Shown here: positions 6,637 through 15,269 of the stretch, one piece after another | Position numbering within the stretch: position 1 is the stretch's first letter | How the letters are laid out: each line of letters begins with the position of its first letter | From: Marinomonas gallaica | GTDB lineage: Bacteria > Pseudomonadota > Gammaproteobacteria > Pseudomonadales > Marinomonadaceae | Reading direction: 5' to 3' | Assembly: GCF_001639745.1 (NCBI RefSeq) | Contig: NZ_LTAX01000009.1 | Location: forward strand, 1-64,000 | Length of the DNA: 64,000 nucleotides | The notes under the pieces: generated by a model | What the model was told of the DNA's origin: nothing | Databases searched by the model: none | The model's input: only the letters and a program-made list of their open reading frames with translations | Translations under genes and position numbers: made by a program

Positions 6637-8004
6637 TCATTCTGTTGTAAGAGTGTCTATTTTTGAATGGGCGGTTACTCGGTTGCGCCCTTGGTGCTTC
6701 GAGAAGTAGAGAGCTTTGTCCGCTTGAGCGAGTAATTGATCTAAGGTTGCGCTTCCTTGTGAGTTTACAGTTATCCCCATGCTAGCCGTAAAACGAACAA
6801 TTGACTGTTCGTGGGTCAGCTCGATGTGGCTGATTTCTTGTCTGAGATGTTCGGCTATCTTCATTGCGTCATCTTCTTCTGTATTCGGTAAAATCACGGC
6901 AAACTCTTCTCCACCTAAACGCCCCATAATGTCGATTGAGGGACGGTTGCTTTTCAGAACCTCTGCAAAGGTGATCAAAGCCTGATCACCTAAAGCATGA
7001 CCATAGGTGTCATTGAGTGCCTTAAAATTATCGAGATCAATCATAATCAAGCTAATGGGATAGTGCTGTGTTTCGGCTTGATTGAGCAGCTGCCTTCCTG
7101 TGTTAAAAAATGCGCGACGATTCCGCAGCTTGGTAAGTGGATCGCTATAGGCTAGTCGCTCTGCACTTTCCTTAGCTCGCTCAAGATCGCGAGTTCTAAC
7201 TTTAACCTTTTCATCGAGCTCTTGGTTTAGTTTTAGCAATTCGATTTGGTTCATATTGACCCGCTGAATCAGTTGGTTATAACTGTCTTTCAAGATGAGT
7301 AATTCATTTTCATCTGTCCAGCTAATATCTAAATCTATCGGGTTTGGTGATTGCGGATCTTGCTGATGAATTTTAAAAGTAAATTCTTTTAGTGGTTTAC
7401 CAAGGTACTTATTAATGAAGAAATAAATAATTACCCAAAGCATACAAGTCTTGATAATGGAGTTAACCAAAATAAGTATGAAGCCATACTTCAATCGCTC
7501 AAAAACCAGTCGGTCACTTGAATAAAGTGTTACTGTGCCGAGTGGAATTTTTTGATCAAATGCTGGCCCTTGATAATAAATAGGAAACTCGTGATCGAAG
7601 AGTGACTGAGAGCCTAGCCCTGTATGTGTTTGCTTGGTCGATAGACCGTCAGAGTTGTAGTACTCAACTTGACGTTGTTCGTTTAACACGGCACCGATTT
7701 GAAAATCCATTTTTTGGTCAAGCGAACTAACTTTGACGCCAACCACGATGGGTAGGTTGTACATCCCCTGTATAATTGATTGCATTAACTCTTGGTTATA
7801 GGTCCAAACGGAGTCGGAGATCCCTTTGCCAAAGGTAGATGGTAGGGTTTGGATTTCATTATAAAATTCTGTTCTAGTGTTTTCGTACTCTTTGTAAAGC
7901 TGTATGACAGTAACTAGGACAGCTACCAAAAAATAAACGCCGAAGATCATCAACAGTAGGTGCAGGGCAATAGAGCGATGGTAATGCTTAAGCAACGGTT
8001 GCAT
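6637..8004 (-). CDS. Membrane diguanylate cyclase (GGDEF) without an intact I-site
   Basis: A 455-residue enzyme that should make cyclic di-GMP from two GTP. Helix 13-36 and helix about 174-197 span the inner membrane and enclose a periplasmic sensor region of about 135 residues; a coiled coil (250-285) leads to the GGDEF domain with GRLGGEEF at 362-368. The allosteric RxxD site expected just before it reads PSID, so product inhibition is probably lost. ATG 8004 was preferred (AAGG upstream) over TTG 8049, which would overlap the neighbour. It lies 29 bases after a periplasmic binding protein gene, so the pair is probably an operon in which the binding protein signals to the periplasmic part of the cyclase. 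Confidence 0.88.
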   Translation of the reverse strand: MQPLLKHYHRSIALHLLLMIFGVYFLVAVLVTVIQLYKEYENTRTEFYNEIQTLPSTFGKGISDSVWTYNQELMQSIIQGMYNLPIVVGVKVSSLDQKMDFQIGAVLNEQRQVEYYNSDGLSTKQTHTGLGSQSLFDHEFPIYYQGPAFDQKIPLGTVTLYSSDRLVFERLKYGFILILVNSIIKTCMLWVIIYFFINKYLGKPLKEFTFKIHQQDPQSPNPIDLDISWTDENELLILKDSYNQLIQRVNMNQIELLKLNQELDEKVKVRTRDLERAKESAERLAYSDPLTKLRNRRAFFNTGRQLLNQAETQHYPISLIMIDLDNFKALNDTYGHALGDQALITFAEVLKSNRPSIDIMGRLGGEEFAVILPNTEEDDAMKIAEHLRQEISHIELTHEQSIVRFTASMGITVNSQGSATLDQLLAQADKALYFSKHQGRNRVTAHSKIDTLTTE

Positions 8005-8033
8005 GCAACAAGCCTTAGTTGTCAAAGAACAGG

Positions 8034-8849
8034 TTACTCGGCTTTCCAATCTTTAATGCCATACTGCTCTAGTAATTTCTGAAGACGTCCATCTTCTCGC
8101 ATTTTCAGGGTTTCCTCGGACACTATTTTGGCGTATTCAGAGGAGTTAGGGTTTTTGGGTGAGAAGCTGGTGAAGACATCAATCGTCACATCAGTTGTTC
8201 CAGAAACCTTTATTTGATCGGCCAAGGCCATTTGTTGCGCTTTATATTGTAAGACGATTTTGTCTTCAATCACTGCGGTTAGACGACCATTGATAAGCAT
8301 TTCAAGCAATCGTTCTAAAGGCTTTTCACCCGTGATAGCCAGAACATTTTTAGGGTTTTGGTTTAAATATTCCATTACAGTTGGGTCAACGTAGTCATAT
8401 CCTTTAATGACGCCAATGAGCTGTGCCTGCTTAAGTGACTCTTTGCCGTTGTAGTACCAGTTCGAATCTTGAAGGCTGAAGAACGTGCTGTTGCTCTTAC
8501 CTAAAGCAAAGTCAGGGTAGATAAAGTCAGGGGCTTCTTCTCGGTAGCAGGCCATCGTTCCGTCAAGTTTACCCTCTCGAACCAATTGCAGCCCGCGCGA
8601 GTAGGATACCTCCACAAACTCGATCGTGTGTCCTTTTGCGCCCAAAGTTTCAACGAGTAAGTCTCCAAGGTAGCCTACTTTACCTTGGTTTTGGCTAGCG
8701 ATGCAGTCGTAAGGACACCATTCGTCGGTGGCGATTCTTAGCGTGTCTGAAACGGCGGGTGTAGAAAACATAGCAGAAAAACCGACTAATAGAGTACTCA
8801 TAGTAAGAGATTTGCTTGCTTGATTTAAGCGTTTATTTTTCGAAGGCAT
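8034..8849 (-). CDS. Periplasmic amino-acid-type solute-binding protein (SBP_bac_3)
   Basis: A 271-residue secreted protein. An N-terminal signal peptide ends near VSD at residues 33-35, and the mature part starts TLRIATDEWCPYDC, the typical opening of family 3 binding proteins. It contains two conserved lobes (GYLGDLLVETL, LDGTMACYREE, IGVIKGYDY, INGRLTAVIED). No ABC permease or ATPase gene is nearby; instead a diguanylate cyclase gene follows in the same direction. It is therefore more likely to be a ligand sensor for that cyclase than a transport component, which is inferred from context. Two cysteines close together (CPYDC) could form a disulfide. The ligand is unknown. Confidence 0.85.
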   Translation of the reverse strand: MPSKNKRLNQASKSLTMSTLLVGFSAMFSTPAVSDTLRIATDEWCPYDCIASQNQGKVGYLGDLLVETLGAKGHTIEFVEVSYSRGLQLVREGKLDGTMACYREEAPDFIYPDFALGKSNSTFFSLQDSNWYYNGKESLKQAQLIGVIKGYDYVDPTVMEYLNQNPKNVLAITGEKPLERLLEMLINGRLTAVIEDKIVLQYKAQQMALADQIKVSGTTDVTIDVFTSFSPKNPNSSEYAKIVSEETLKMREDGRLQKLLEQYGIKDWKAE

Positions 8850-9006
8850 GATTATCTTCCTATGCGATTGCCCCTTAACTTTACATTAGTTTTACTGCAA
8901 TATCTGCAAAGAATATTCTTCACTAATCTGCATACAGAAAATACTTACACAAATGCGTCTGCTATGGACGTCATGCCATAGGGCAAGATTTTTCAAAGGG
9001 AGCAAG

Positions 9007-9489
9007 ATGGGTGATAAAGTAAAGACGGCCTTGAAATGGATCAAAGGACTTTTGGATAGCGAGGGAGTTGAGTATCAAATTGTTGGTGGATTAGCGGCAA
9101 CGATTCATGGGGGCAGTCGTGAAGTCGCAGACATCGACCTCTATATCCACAATTCAGATGCAAGCAAGGTCTTGGCTCGCGTATCGCAGTTCGTATCTAA
9201 GCCGTTGAGTCATTATGCTGAGTATGGTTGGGATCTAGAGTATTTCCAATTAGTTTACCAAGATCAAAAAATCGAAATCGGTTTATCTCAAAATACGAAG
9301 ATACAATCGGCTCTAGATGGCTTGTGGTATGAGCTTAGAATCGATTTTTCGGAGTCAGTTGTAAAGCTATATCAATGTATTGAGGTACCAGTTATTCCTG
9401 TACATCGTCTAGTCGAGTATAAGCGAATATTGGGTAGGGAAGTCGACCTAATTGACATACAAGAACTAACGTCGAGTTCAGTGCTCTAG
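9007..9489 (+). CDS. Nucleotidyltransferase-fold protein
   Basis: A 160-residue protein with the minimal nucleotidyltransferase signature: helix, then YQIVGGLAATIHGGSREVADIDLYI, giving GG-x(n)-DxD with the metal-binding aspartates in DIDLYI. Related proteins are annotated as MNT-type or AbiEii-like nucleotidyltransferases. ATG 9007 has GGGAG at 8999-9003; a longer frame back to 8953 has no such site. No HEPN or AbiEi partner lies beside it, so a toxin-antitoxin role cannot be claimed. Upstream, CTATGG (8962-8967) and CCATAG (8976-8981) form a small inverted repeat that might be an operator. Confidence 0.75.
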   Translation: MGDKVKTALKWIKGLLDSEGVEYQIVGGLAATIHGGSREVADIDLYIHNSDASKVLARVSQFVSKPLSHYAEYGWDLEYFQLVYQDQKIEIGLSQNTKIQSALDGLWYELRIDFSESVVKLYQCIEVPVIPVHRLVEYKRILGREVDLIDIQELTSSSVL

Positions 9490-9902
9490 CAATGTAGTGA
9501 TACGTTGGATATCACATATAGTGCGTGACTTTGCTCGCGCAGCCCATTCAAACCACTGTAGCGGTGCTTTTCGACCATCGCATCGAGCTCGGTTGAGCGC
9601 TCAATGTGTTTGTGGTCTAGCCACTCAGAAAGATGCTGTGGGAAGTTTTTTACGTCTTGATACTGGTTTTCAACCTGTTGAATCTGCTCTTGGTGTGTCT
9701 GCCATAATTGAGTGATTTGTTCGGCCAATGCCACGCTAGCCCCATCCGCATTGACTGTAGGTGCTCGACCCGCGGCAGCGTTGTCGAGTAGCTGGTCCAG
9801 ATCTGCGTTGTTGTCACGTCCTACATGCTCATCTAATGCATCGGATAAATTTTTAAAATTCGCTAAATAGTCCGCGCCAGTCTGGCGTTTTTCTAAGGTC
9901 AT
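9486..9902 (-). CDS. Hypothetical protein, possibly a gene remnant
   Basis: A 138-residue frame, read toward the nucleotidyltransferase gene and overlapping its end by four bases. The first 100 residues are helical and charged and look protein-like (ADYLANFKNLSDALDEH, then LWQTHQEQIQQVENQYQDVKNF); the last 30 are less convincing. Just before its ATG the same strand holds a short open piece ending DGAVGQQAANYLA and TAA, which may be the tail of another lost gene. No family is recognised. The lack of a clear ribosome site and the overlap keep confidence low. Confidence 0.4.
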   Translation of the reverse strand: MTLEKRQTGADYLANFKNLSDALDEHVGRDNNADLDQLLDNAAAGRAPTVNADGASVALAEQITQLWQTHQEQIQQVENQYQDVKNFPQHLSEWLDHKHIERSTELDAMVEKHRYSGLNGLREQSHALYVISNVSLHC

Positions 9903-10045
9903 TTATGCCAAGTAGTTTGCCGCTTGTTGCCCGACAGCGCCATCCTCCATCATGGCCTACAATCTGTGTTGACTCGACATCGATCAGGGCTGCGAACAGC
10001 GACCCTTAGAGAGGGCTTTAGGATGGGCTAGGGGCGGCAGGAGGC

Positions 10046-10080
10046 GATGAAAGCTCACTATCAAGTGGTGAGCTTTCATC
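10046..10080. terminator. Strong hairpin after the TRAP permease gene
   Basis: GATGAAAGCTCAC (10046-10058) pairs perfectly with GTGAGCTTTCATC (10068-10080), a 13-bp stem with a 9-base loop, 16 bases past the permease stop codon. There is no T-run, so it may protect the 3' end of the message rather than act as a classic terminator. Confidence 0.6.
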
Positions 10081-10095
10081 GTGATGGGTAAGTGC

Positions 10096-11994
10096 CTATT
10101 TGGTATGTAAACAGGCTTTGTTGATGTGCTGTGATTCTCTGGGTTTTACGTAATGAACCAGTAGGTACACAGCGCTGATACCAATCGCACTGAGCCAGAC
10201 GTAGCTACCCGTTGCTGAGATCATGGCAAAGAAGCCGCAGCTCATCATCAAGATTCGACCAAACACAGAGACTTTGTGTTTGGCAAAGCCTGACACCCCA
10301 ATCGCCCAAACCGCCGTTGAGAAGATAAGTCCAAGCCCTGCAATGGCGATGCTGCTATAGCTGCCTACGAACAACAGTGCATCATCCGAAATAAAGGCAA
10401 ACGGAATTAAAAAGGCGACCGCACAAATTTTGAAGGCTTCAAAACTGGTTTTCATCGAGTCAGTACCAGCGACACCTGCCGCGGCAAAGGAGGCGAGTGA
10501 AACCGGTGGGGTGACCATGGACAAGACACAGAAATACATGACAAAAAAGTGTGCTTGCAGTTCAGTGATGCCCAATTCTTTCAAAGCGGGCACGTATAAC
10601 ACCGCACCGATGATATACGCCGCCACAGTGGGGAGTCCCATGCCCATGATAATGCACCCAATTACGATCAGTATCAGCGAAAAGACCATCGAACCGTCTC
10701 CCACATTGATCAATCCTGACGCGAATTTAAGCGCTAGATTCGACTGGATAGCAATGGACACGATGATACCAATGGCCATGATGGGAGCCGCAATTTTAGC
10801 CGCTTGAACCCCTGAATCTAGCACCATCAAGGGAATGTTCTTTAAGTCGTAACGTGTGTTTGGATGCAGGAAAGGCGCTACGAAACAGGTTACCGTTGAC
10901 CAAAAAACCGCAATCTGTGCTGAGAATCCCATTACCAATCCGCACACTAATACGATTGGGGGTAACAGCATATGCAGGCGCGGCAGAATAGGGTCGATCT
11001 GCTGGATATCCTCATCATTGAGGGTGCCGCAGTGATTTTTTTTGGCGTCCAAACCCGCGAAAAAGAACAACGAAAGATAAAATGCCAGTGCCGGAAAAAT
11101 ACCAGCCAATGCAATGTTCGTGTACGACGTAGCCAGCATCTCTGCCATTACAAAGGCCGCAATACCCATAATAGGGGGCATCAGTTGCCCACCAGTGGAG
11201 GCAATGGCTTCATACGCCGCTGCGCGCTCAGGTTGAATGCCGGTGCGTTTCATGAGTGGAATCGTGAACACGCCAGTTGAGGTCACGTTGGCGACCGCAC
11301 TGCCTGAAATGGTTCCCATAAGGCTTGAGCCAATAATCGCGACTTTGGCTCCGCCGCCTGTGGATTTGCCGACAAGTTTAACGGCCAAATCGATGAATAA
11401 CTGACCACCTCCTACAGCACTGTAGACCACGCCAAAGACAATGAAGTAGAAGATGAAGTTGGTGGAAGTCGCGGTGGTAACGCCCAATATGCCACTGGTG
11501 GTCATGCCTAAGATTTCGGACCACTCATCCCAGCCGATTTGACTGAACCCCATGTCACCACTGAGTTGGTAGCCGAAAATACCGTAGACCAGAAAAGCCG
11601 CAATCACGAACAATAAAATATAACCCACGGTGCGGCGTACTGCTTCGAGCAAGACAAAAACGAGTATGGAACATACCACTACGTCATATAGCTCGATCGG
11701 GGAGACGTTTTCAATACGATTTGATAAACGATCCGCTTCTAAGAAGTAATAGGCACCAACGATTGCGACCATCGCAAAGAGTGCCATCGAGATAATGGCA
11801 TTGAGTGTGGGGGAAGCCTGTTTTTTTGAGAAGGGCGTGGCGAAGCAAATAATGGCTAAGCTGAGCACCAAATGCGTGGCACGCTCAACCAATGGCAGCT
11901 CCGGATTAAACAAAATCCAGTACTGGAATGCCACTAAGGCCAGTGACAACCAAGCACAGGGATTCAGACACAATCTGTACAGATTATTCTTCAT
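10096..11994 (-). CDS. TRAP transporter fused permease (TAXI type)
   Basis: A 632-residue inner-membrane protein with about 16 hydrophobic segments, the fused small (DctQ-like) plus large (DctM-like) permease found with TAXI binding proteins. Recognisable DctM patches are FIVFGVVYSAVGGGQLFIDLA, GSAVANVTSTGVFTIPLMKR, STGGQLMPPIMGIAAFVMAE and GMGLPTVAAYIIGAVL. It should use an ion gradient to import a carboxylate delivered by the binding protein encoded just upstream, 60 bases away on the same strand. The order aldolase, binding protein, permease points to uptake and breakdown of one organic acid. Start at ATG 11994 keeps the first membrane helix. Confidence 0.92.
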   Translation of the reverse strand: MKNNLYRLCLNPCAWLSLALVAFQYWILFNPELPLVERATHLVLSLAIICFATPFSKKQASPTLNAIISMALFAMVAIVGAYYFLEADRLSNRIENVSPIELYDVVVCSILVFVLLEAVRRTVGYILLFVIAAFLVYGIFGYQLSGDMGFSQIGWDEWSEILGMTTSGILGVTTATSTNFIFYFIVFGVVYSAVGGGQLFIDLAVKLVGKSTGGGAKVAIIGSSLMGTISGSAVANVTSTGVFTIPLMKRTGIQPERAAAYEAIASTGGQLMPPIMGIAAFVMAEMLATSYTNIALAGIFPALAFYLSLFFFAGLDAKKNHCGTLNDEDIQQIDPILPRLHMLLPPIVLVCGLVMGFSAQIAVFWSTVTCFVAPFLHPNTRYDLKNIPLMVLDSGVQAAKIAAPIMAIGIIVSIAIQSNLALKFASGLINVGDGSMVFSLILIVIGCIIMGMGLPTVAAYIIGAVLYVPALKELGITELQAHFFVMYFCVLSMVTPPVSLASFAAAGVAGTDSMKTSFEAFKICAVAFLIPFAFISDDALLFVGSYSSIAIAGLGLIFSTAVWAIGVSGFAKHKVSVFGRILMMSCGFFAMISATGSYVWLSAIGISAVYLLVHYVKPRESQHINKACLHTK

Positions 11995-12054
11995 AAAATG
12001 GCACCAAATATTTATATTTATTGTTTGGTAATAAGAACGTTACTGGCGATCAAC

Positions 12055-13050
12055 TCATGGCAGTAAACCTATTTCCTTGTAGTAACGAATAGCCCCTGGA
12101 TGAAGCGCAATACCATTGTTTTCAGGTAACGCCGCACCTTCTCGTTTGAAGGCTTTCCAAGCCTTAAAGTCCTCGCTTAGGCGATCCATGTTTTCGACCA
12201 CCAGTTTGGTGATTTCATAGGCGTCTTCATCGCTCAGGCTAGCGTTGGCAATTAAGTGTGTACCAAAATCGCCGCCAATATTCTCACCTGTTTGCGAGTC
12301 GAACCATTTGCCATAGGTGCCTTTTGTTAGACCTATTGAAGTAAATGCGGCAATGGCTTTATCTGACATGTCTAAAAATTCCACATCCCCCGTCAGGCTG
12401 ATTTCGGTGATGGTAGGGTGACCTCGCAACACGGTGTCAAAATACAAGTCGACACGCTTGTCGCGTAACAGCCCTGACATCTGAGAAGAATCCACTTGAA
12501 TAATGCTACCGCCTTGGGCTTCGATGGTTTGTTTGTCTAGGTTGTACAGGGCAAGAATCGTTTCTACGACAGGTGGGATGTTGGAGCCGGCAGGTTTCAT
12601 CATGATATTGATCGGCTTGCCTGAGCTTAAGATGTCATCCAATGTCTCAAAGCCGTTTTCGTCCATGTATTCTTTACGGGCGATGGCGCCAATATAAACA
12701 GGGTTTAAGCCGCCCACAAGAGAGCGTATGTTGGTGGCTTTATGGCCGTTGTACAGCAGCATGCCTTCGACCGCCCACTGGGATGTCGCCACGTTAGATA
12801 TGCCGATTTGAGCCTTGTTGGCGTTTACCACCATCGGGTTGGCGACGCCGCCCCCGCGAGCAAGAATTTCAATGTCTAACTCAGAGTCACTCTCTTTAAC
12901 CATTTTCTGGATGGCGGCCGCGCCGACGTACCATCCAGAGCCTACAGGCATGGAGCCTAAACGCAACGTCTCGGCCATGGCCGAGAAAGAAAGACTGCTT
13001 AAAAGCATGGCAGACAGAAATAGAGAAAACGTATTATTTATTTTTATCAT
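12055..13050 (-). CDS. TAXI family TRAP solute-binding protein
   Basis: A 331-residue secreted protein with a signal peptide ending SFSAMA at about residue 26. The mature start, ETLRLGSMPVGSGWYVGAAAIQKMV, is the usual opening of TAXI binding proteins, and VANPMVVNANKAQIGISN and GRGG-type residues follow as in the family. It binds an unknown organic acid in the periplasm and passes it to the fused permease encoded next. ATG 13050 has AGGAGAA directly upstream. A strong hairpin lies between the preceding aldolase gene and this one, which may set the high relative level of the binding protein. Confidence 0.92.
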   Translation of the reverse strand: MIKINNTFSLFLSAMLLSSLSFSAMAETLRLGSMPVGSGWYVGAAAIQKMVKESDSELDIEILARGGGVANPMVVNANKAQIGISNVATSQWAVEGMLLYNGHKATNIRSLVGGLNPVYIGAIARKEYMDENGFETLDDILSSGKPINIMMKPAGSNIPPVVETILALYNLDKQTIEAQGGSIIQVDSSQMSGLLRDKRVDLYFDTVLRGHPTITEISLTGDVEFLDMSDKAIAAFTSIGLTKGTYGKWFDSQTGENIGGDFGTHLIANASLSDEDAYEITKLVVENMDRLSEDFKAWKAFKREGAALPENNGIALHPGAIRYYKEIGLLP

Positions 13051-13064
13051 TGGGTTCTCCTAAT

Positions 13065-13093
13065 CTTCTAGGGCAGAGAGTCCGCCCTAGAAG
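13065..13093. promoter_or_regulatory. Intercistronic hairpin between the aldolase and binding-protein genes
   Basis: CTTCTAGGGC (13065-13074) pairs perfectly with GCCCTAGAAG (13084-13093) around a nine-base loop. On the minus strand it sits just before the ribosome site of the binding-protein gene, where it may act as a processing or stabilising element. Confidence 0.55.
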
Positions 13094-13140
13094 TTTTACA
13101 AATTGTTGAACACTCTAGCGATTGATACGTAGCTCCGCCA

Positions 13141-14067
13141 TTAAATGATACCTGCCGCCCGTAAGGCTTCTTGGATCTCAACCTCGGCACCTTCGGCCAA
13201 AGGCAATAGCGGTGAGCGTACCGTTGCATGCTCTAGAATGCCTCGTGCGACGAGGGCGTGTTTCAACGCAACCGTGCCTTCCATGTGCGAACCACGGTGA
13301 TAAACGTTTTTAGTGACTGGCAACAGCTTATCATGAATGGCTCTGGCACTTGGATAGTCTTGTGCTTTACCTGCTTTGATTAACTCGACTAAAAGTTCAG
13401 GGGCCACGTTGCCGTAACCCACCAACAAGCCATCGACATCAAACATCGTGTGAAGTAGGTATTCGTCGTGACAGCTTAAGATTTGCAAATCAGGGTGTTC
13501 AGCGCGAATAACAGGGATTTCAGTGTCCCAGCGCTTCATATTACGTACGCCATTTTTCATCGCAAACACGCCCGGTTGACCGGCGATTTCCAGTTGCGTT
13601 TCTAGGTCGTAGGTACATTTGGTGACATCAGGATATTGAAATAGGATCAATGGCAATCCACTTTCTTCGTAACAGGTGCGATATTTATCTTGTGGTGCGC
13701 CTTTTTGGTAACCGAAGCGTAGCCAGCCATGAGAGGGGTACATTAAGCCTGCTTTAGCACCGGCTTCGATGGCATTGCGACACTCGGCAGCCGCGACTTC
13801 AGTGCCTTCTCGAGTGATGCCTGCGATGATGGGAATGTCATCGTTTACCGATTCAACAAACGCTTCGATGACTTTCATCTGCTCTTTTTCAGATAGGAAA
13901 GTGCCTTCACCTGCGTGGCCAAGAACGGTCAAACTTTTAACGCCGTCAATACTTTTGAGCCAAGCGCCTAAACGCTGGATGGCGTTGTAATCGACGGAGC
14001 CGTCACGGTTGAAAGGGGTAACAGGTGCTGGGTTAAGTCCGCGAAGATCAATATCAATTTTGCTCAT
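13141..14067 (-). CDS. DapA-family (class I) aldolase/lyase
   Basis: A 308-residue TIM-barrel enzyme of the dihydrodipicolinate synthase/N-acetylneuraminate lyase family. The Schiff-base lysine is in VFAMKNGVRNM, the catalytic tyrosine in LILFQYPDVTK, and the family opening reads NPAPVTPFNRDGSVDY. The usual GTTGE-type pyruvate-carboxylate motif is changed to GHAGEG, so it is unlikely to be the lysine-pathway DapA itself. The gene starts an apparent operon with a TAXI TRAP transporter and is divergent from a LysR regulator, so a catabolic role on an imported sugar acid or keto acid is likely. Known relatives include 5-dehydro-4-deoxyglucarate dehydratase and keto-deoxy-gluconate aldolase; the exact reaction cannot be read from sequence. 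Confidence 0.88.
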   Translation of the reverse strand: MSKIDIDLRGLNPAPVTPFNRDGSVDYNAIQRLGAWLKSIDGVKSLTVLGHAGEGTFLSEKEQMKVIEAFVESVNDDIPIIAGITREGTEVAAAECRNAIEAGAKAGLMYPSHGWLRFGYQKGAPQDKYRTCYEESGLPLILFQYPDVTKCTYDLETQLEIAGQPGVFAMKNGVRNMKRWDTEIPVIRAEHPDLQILSCHDEYLLHTMFDVDGLLVGYGNVAPELLVELIKAGKAQDYPSARAIHDKLLPVTKNVYHRGSHMEGTVALKHALVARGILEHATVRSPLLPLAEGAEVEIQEALRAAGII

Positions 14068-14153
14068 TCTGAATACCTATCATTATTTTGGATTTATTTT
14101 TTTGGGGTTGTTCAAAGAACACACAGAAAGAGTAGGACTTGTTTTGATATGTT

Positions 14154-14173
14154 AATACTGTAAATATAGTATT
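14154..14173. promoter_or_regulatory. Inverted repeat in the lysR/aldolase divergent gap, likely LysR site
   Basis: AATACT (14154-14159) and AGTATT (14168-14173) form a dyad with eight bases between, 20 bases before the lysR start and 87 before the aldolase start on the other strand. LysR-type regulators bind AT-rich dyads with a T-N11-A core, which is present here (T-gtaaatat region). It is the best candidate operator in this gap. Confidence 0.5.
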
Positions 14174-14192
14174 TCTGATATGCATTTATTGT

Positions 14193-15110
14193 ATGGGTGG
14201 CGATGTGAATTATCTAACGTGGAAAACATTTATAGATGTCTGCGAATTGGGCAGCCTAAGTAAAGTGGCAGCGATGTGGGGAACCAGCCAACCTCAAATC
14301 AGCCGTCAAATAAAAGCCATCGAGGAAGAATTTAACTGCCAACTCTTTGTTCGCACAGGAAGGGGAGTTGAGTTAACCGACATGGGGCGACGCTTAGAAC
14401 CTGAGATTCGGCGCTGGCTACAGCATACAGAGCAACTTGAAAACAATATTCGAAACAGTAGCGGTCTTCCTATTGGTAAGGTGAAGTTGGCGGTTCTGCC
14501 TTCTACTGCAGCCCCGTGGTTAAGCGAAGTGTATCGGTTGTCCAAAGAGCGCTATCCAGACATCCAATTGGAAGTTAGGGAAGCGCAAGGCAATCAGTTA
14601 GAAAGCTGGTTAGAGGAGGGGCGTGTCGATTTAGCCTTACTTTTTAGACATTCAGAGGACAATAGAAGCGGCGATCTGTACTTAAGAGACACAGCGACCT
14701 TTCTTGTCGGCCCGCCAAACAGCCTGATTACAGCGAATCCCACGATTGAGTTCAGTCAATTAGATGGGCTGCCATTAACCATGTTCTGTCGCCCAAGCAG
14801 TTGGCGTGACCGGCTTGATGTGTTGGCACGGCGTTATGATGTGACATTAAACGTAGTGTTAGAGGCTGACTCGCTGTCGTTACAAACACACGCCGTGAAA
14901 TCGAATGATTGCTATGCCTTGCTAGGGGCGTATGCCAGCGAAGCGGCTAAGAAATCCCTAGGATTGTCTATGTCCCGTATTATCGCGCCAGGTATAAAAC
15001 GCTATTTAGCCTTGGCGATGTCCCCCCATGGCCAAATGACGCTGGCGATTAAAAAGATACGAGAATTGGTGAAAGAAGTGGCTGACCAATGTCCGCCGGG
15101 GTTCGAGTAA
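14193..15110 (+). CDS. LysR family transcriptional regulator
   Basis: A 305-residue regulator. Residues 1-65 hold the winged helix-turn-helix (FIDVCELGSLSKVAAMWGTSQPQISRQIKAIEEEFNCQLFVRTGRG), and the rest is the periplasmic-binding-like effector domain (IGKVKLAVLPSTAAPWL). It is transcribed away from the aldolase/TRAP operon and very probably controls it in response to the substrate or an intermediate. ATG 14193 was kept; GTG 14205, with GGGTGG just before it, would shorten the protein by four residues and may be the true start. Confidence 0.9.
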   Translation: MGGDVNYLTWKTFIDVCELGSLSKVAAMWGTSQPQISRQIKAIEEEFNCQLFVRTGRGVELTDMGRRLEPEIRRWLQHTEQLENNIRNSSGLPIGKVKLAVLPSTAAPWLSEVYRLSKERYPDIQLEVREAQGNQLESWLEEGRVDLALLFRHSEDNRSGDLYLRDTATFLVGPPNSLITANPTIEFSQLDGLPLTMFCRPSSWRDRLDVLARRYDVTLNVVLEADSLSLQTHAVKSNDCYALLGAYASEAAKKSLGLSMSRIIAPGIKRYLALAMSPHGQMTLAIKKIRELVKEVADQCPPGFE

Positions 15111-15269
15111 CCCAGCCGTAGGCCTGCTTAGACGGTAAAATGATCAAAACTCTGTAACATCCTATTCAGTTCAGATCATTTAATCACAGAGACGAGTGTA
15201 GTGATTAAGTAAAACTGGTCACGATTTTATAGTTTTCCAGTGTTGTTCGTCCTCCAGATTTATAGGCCT

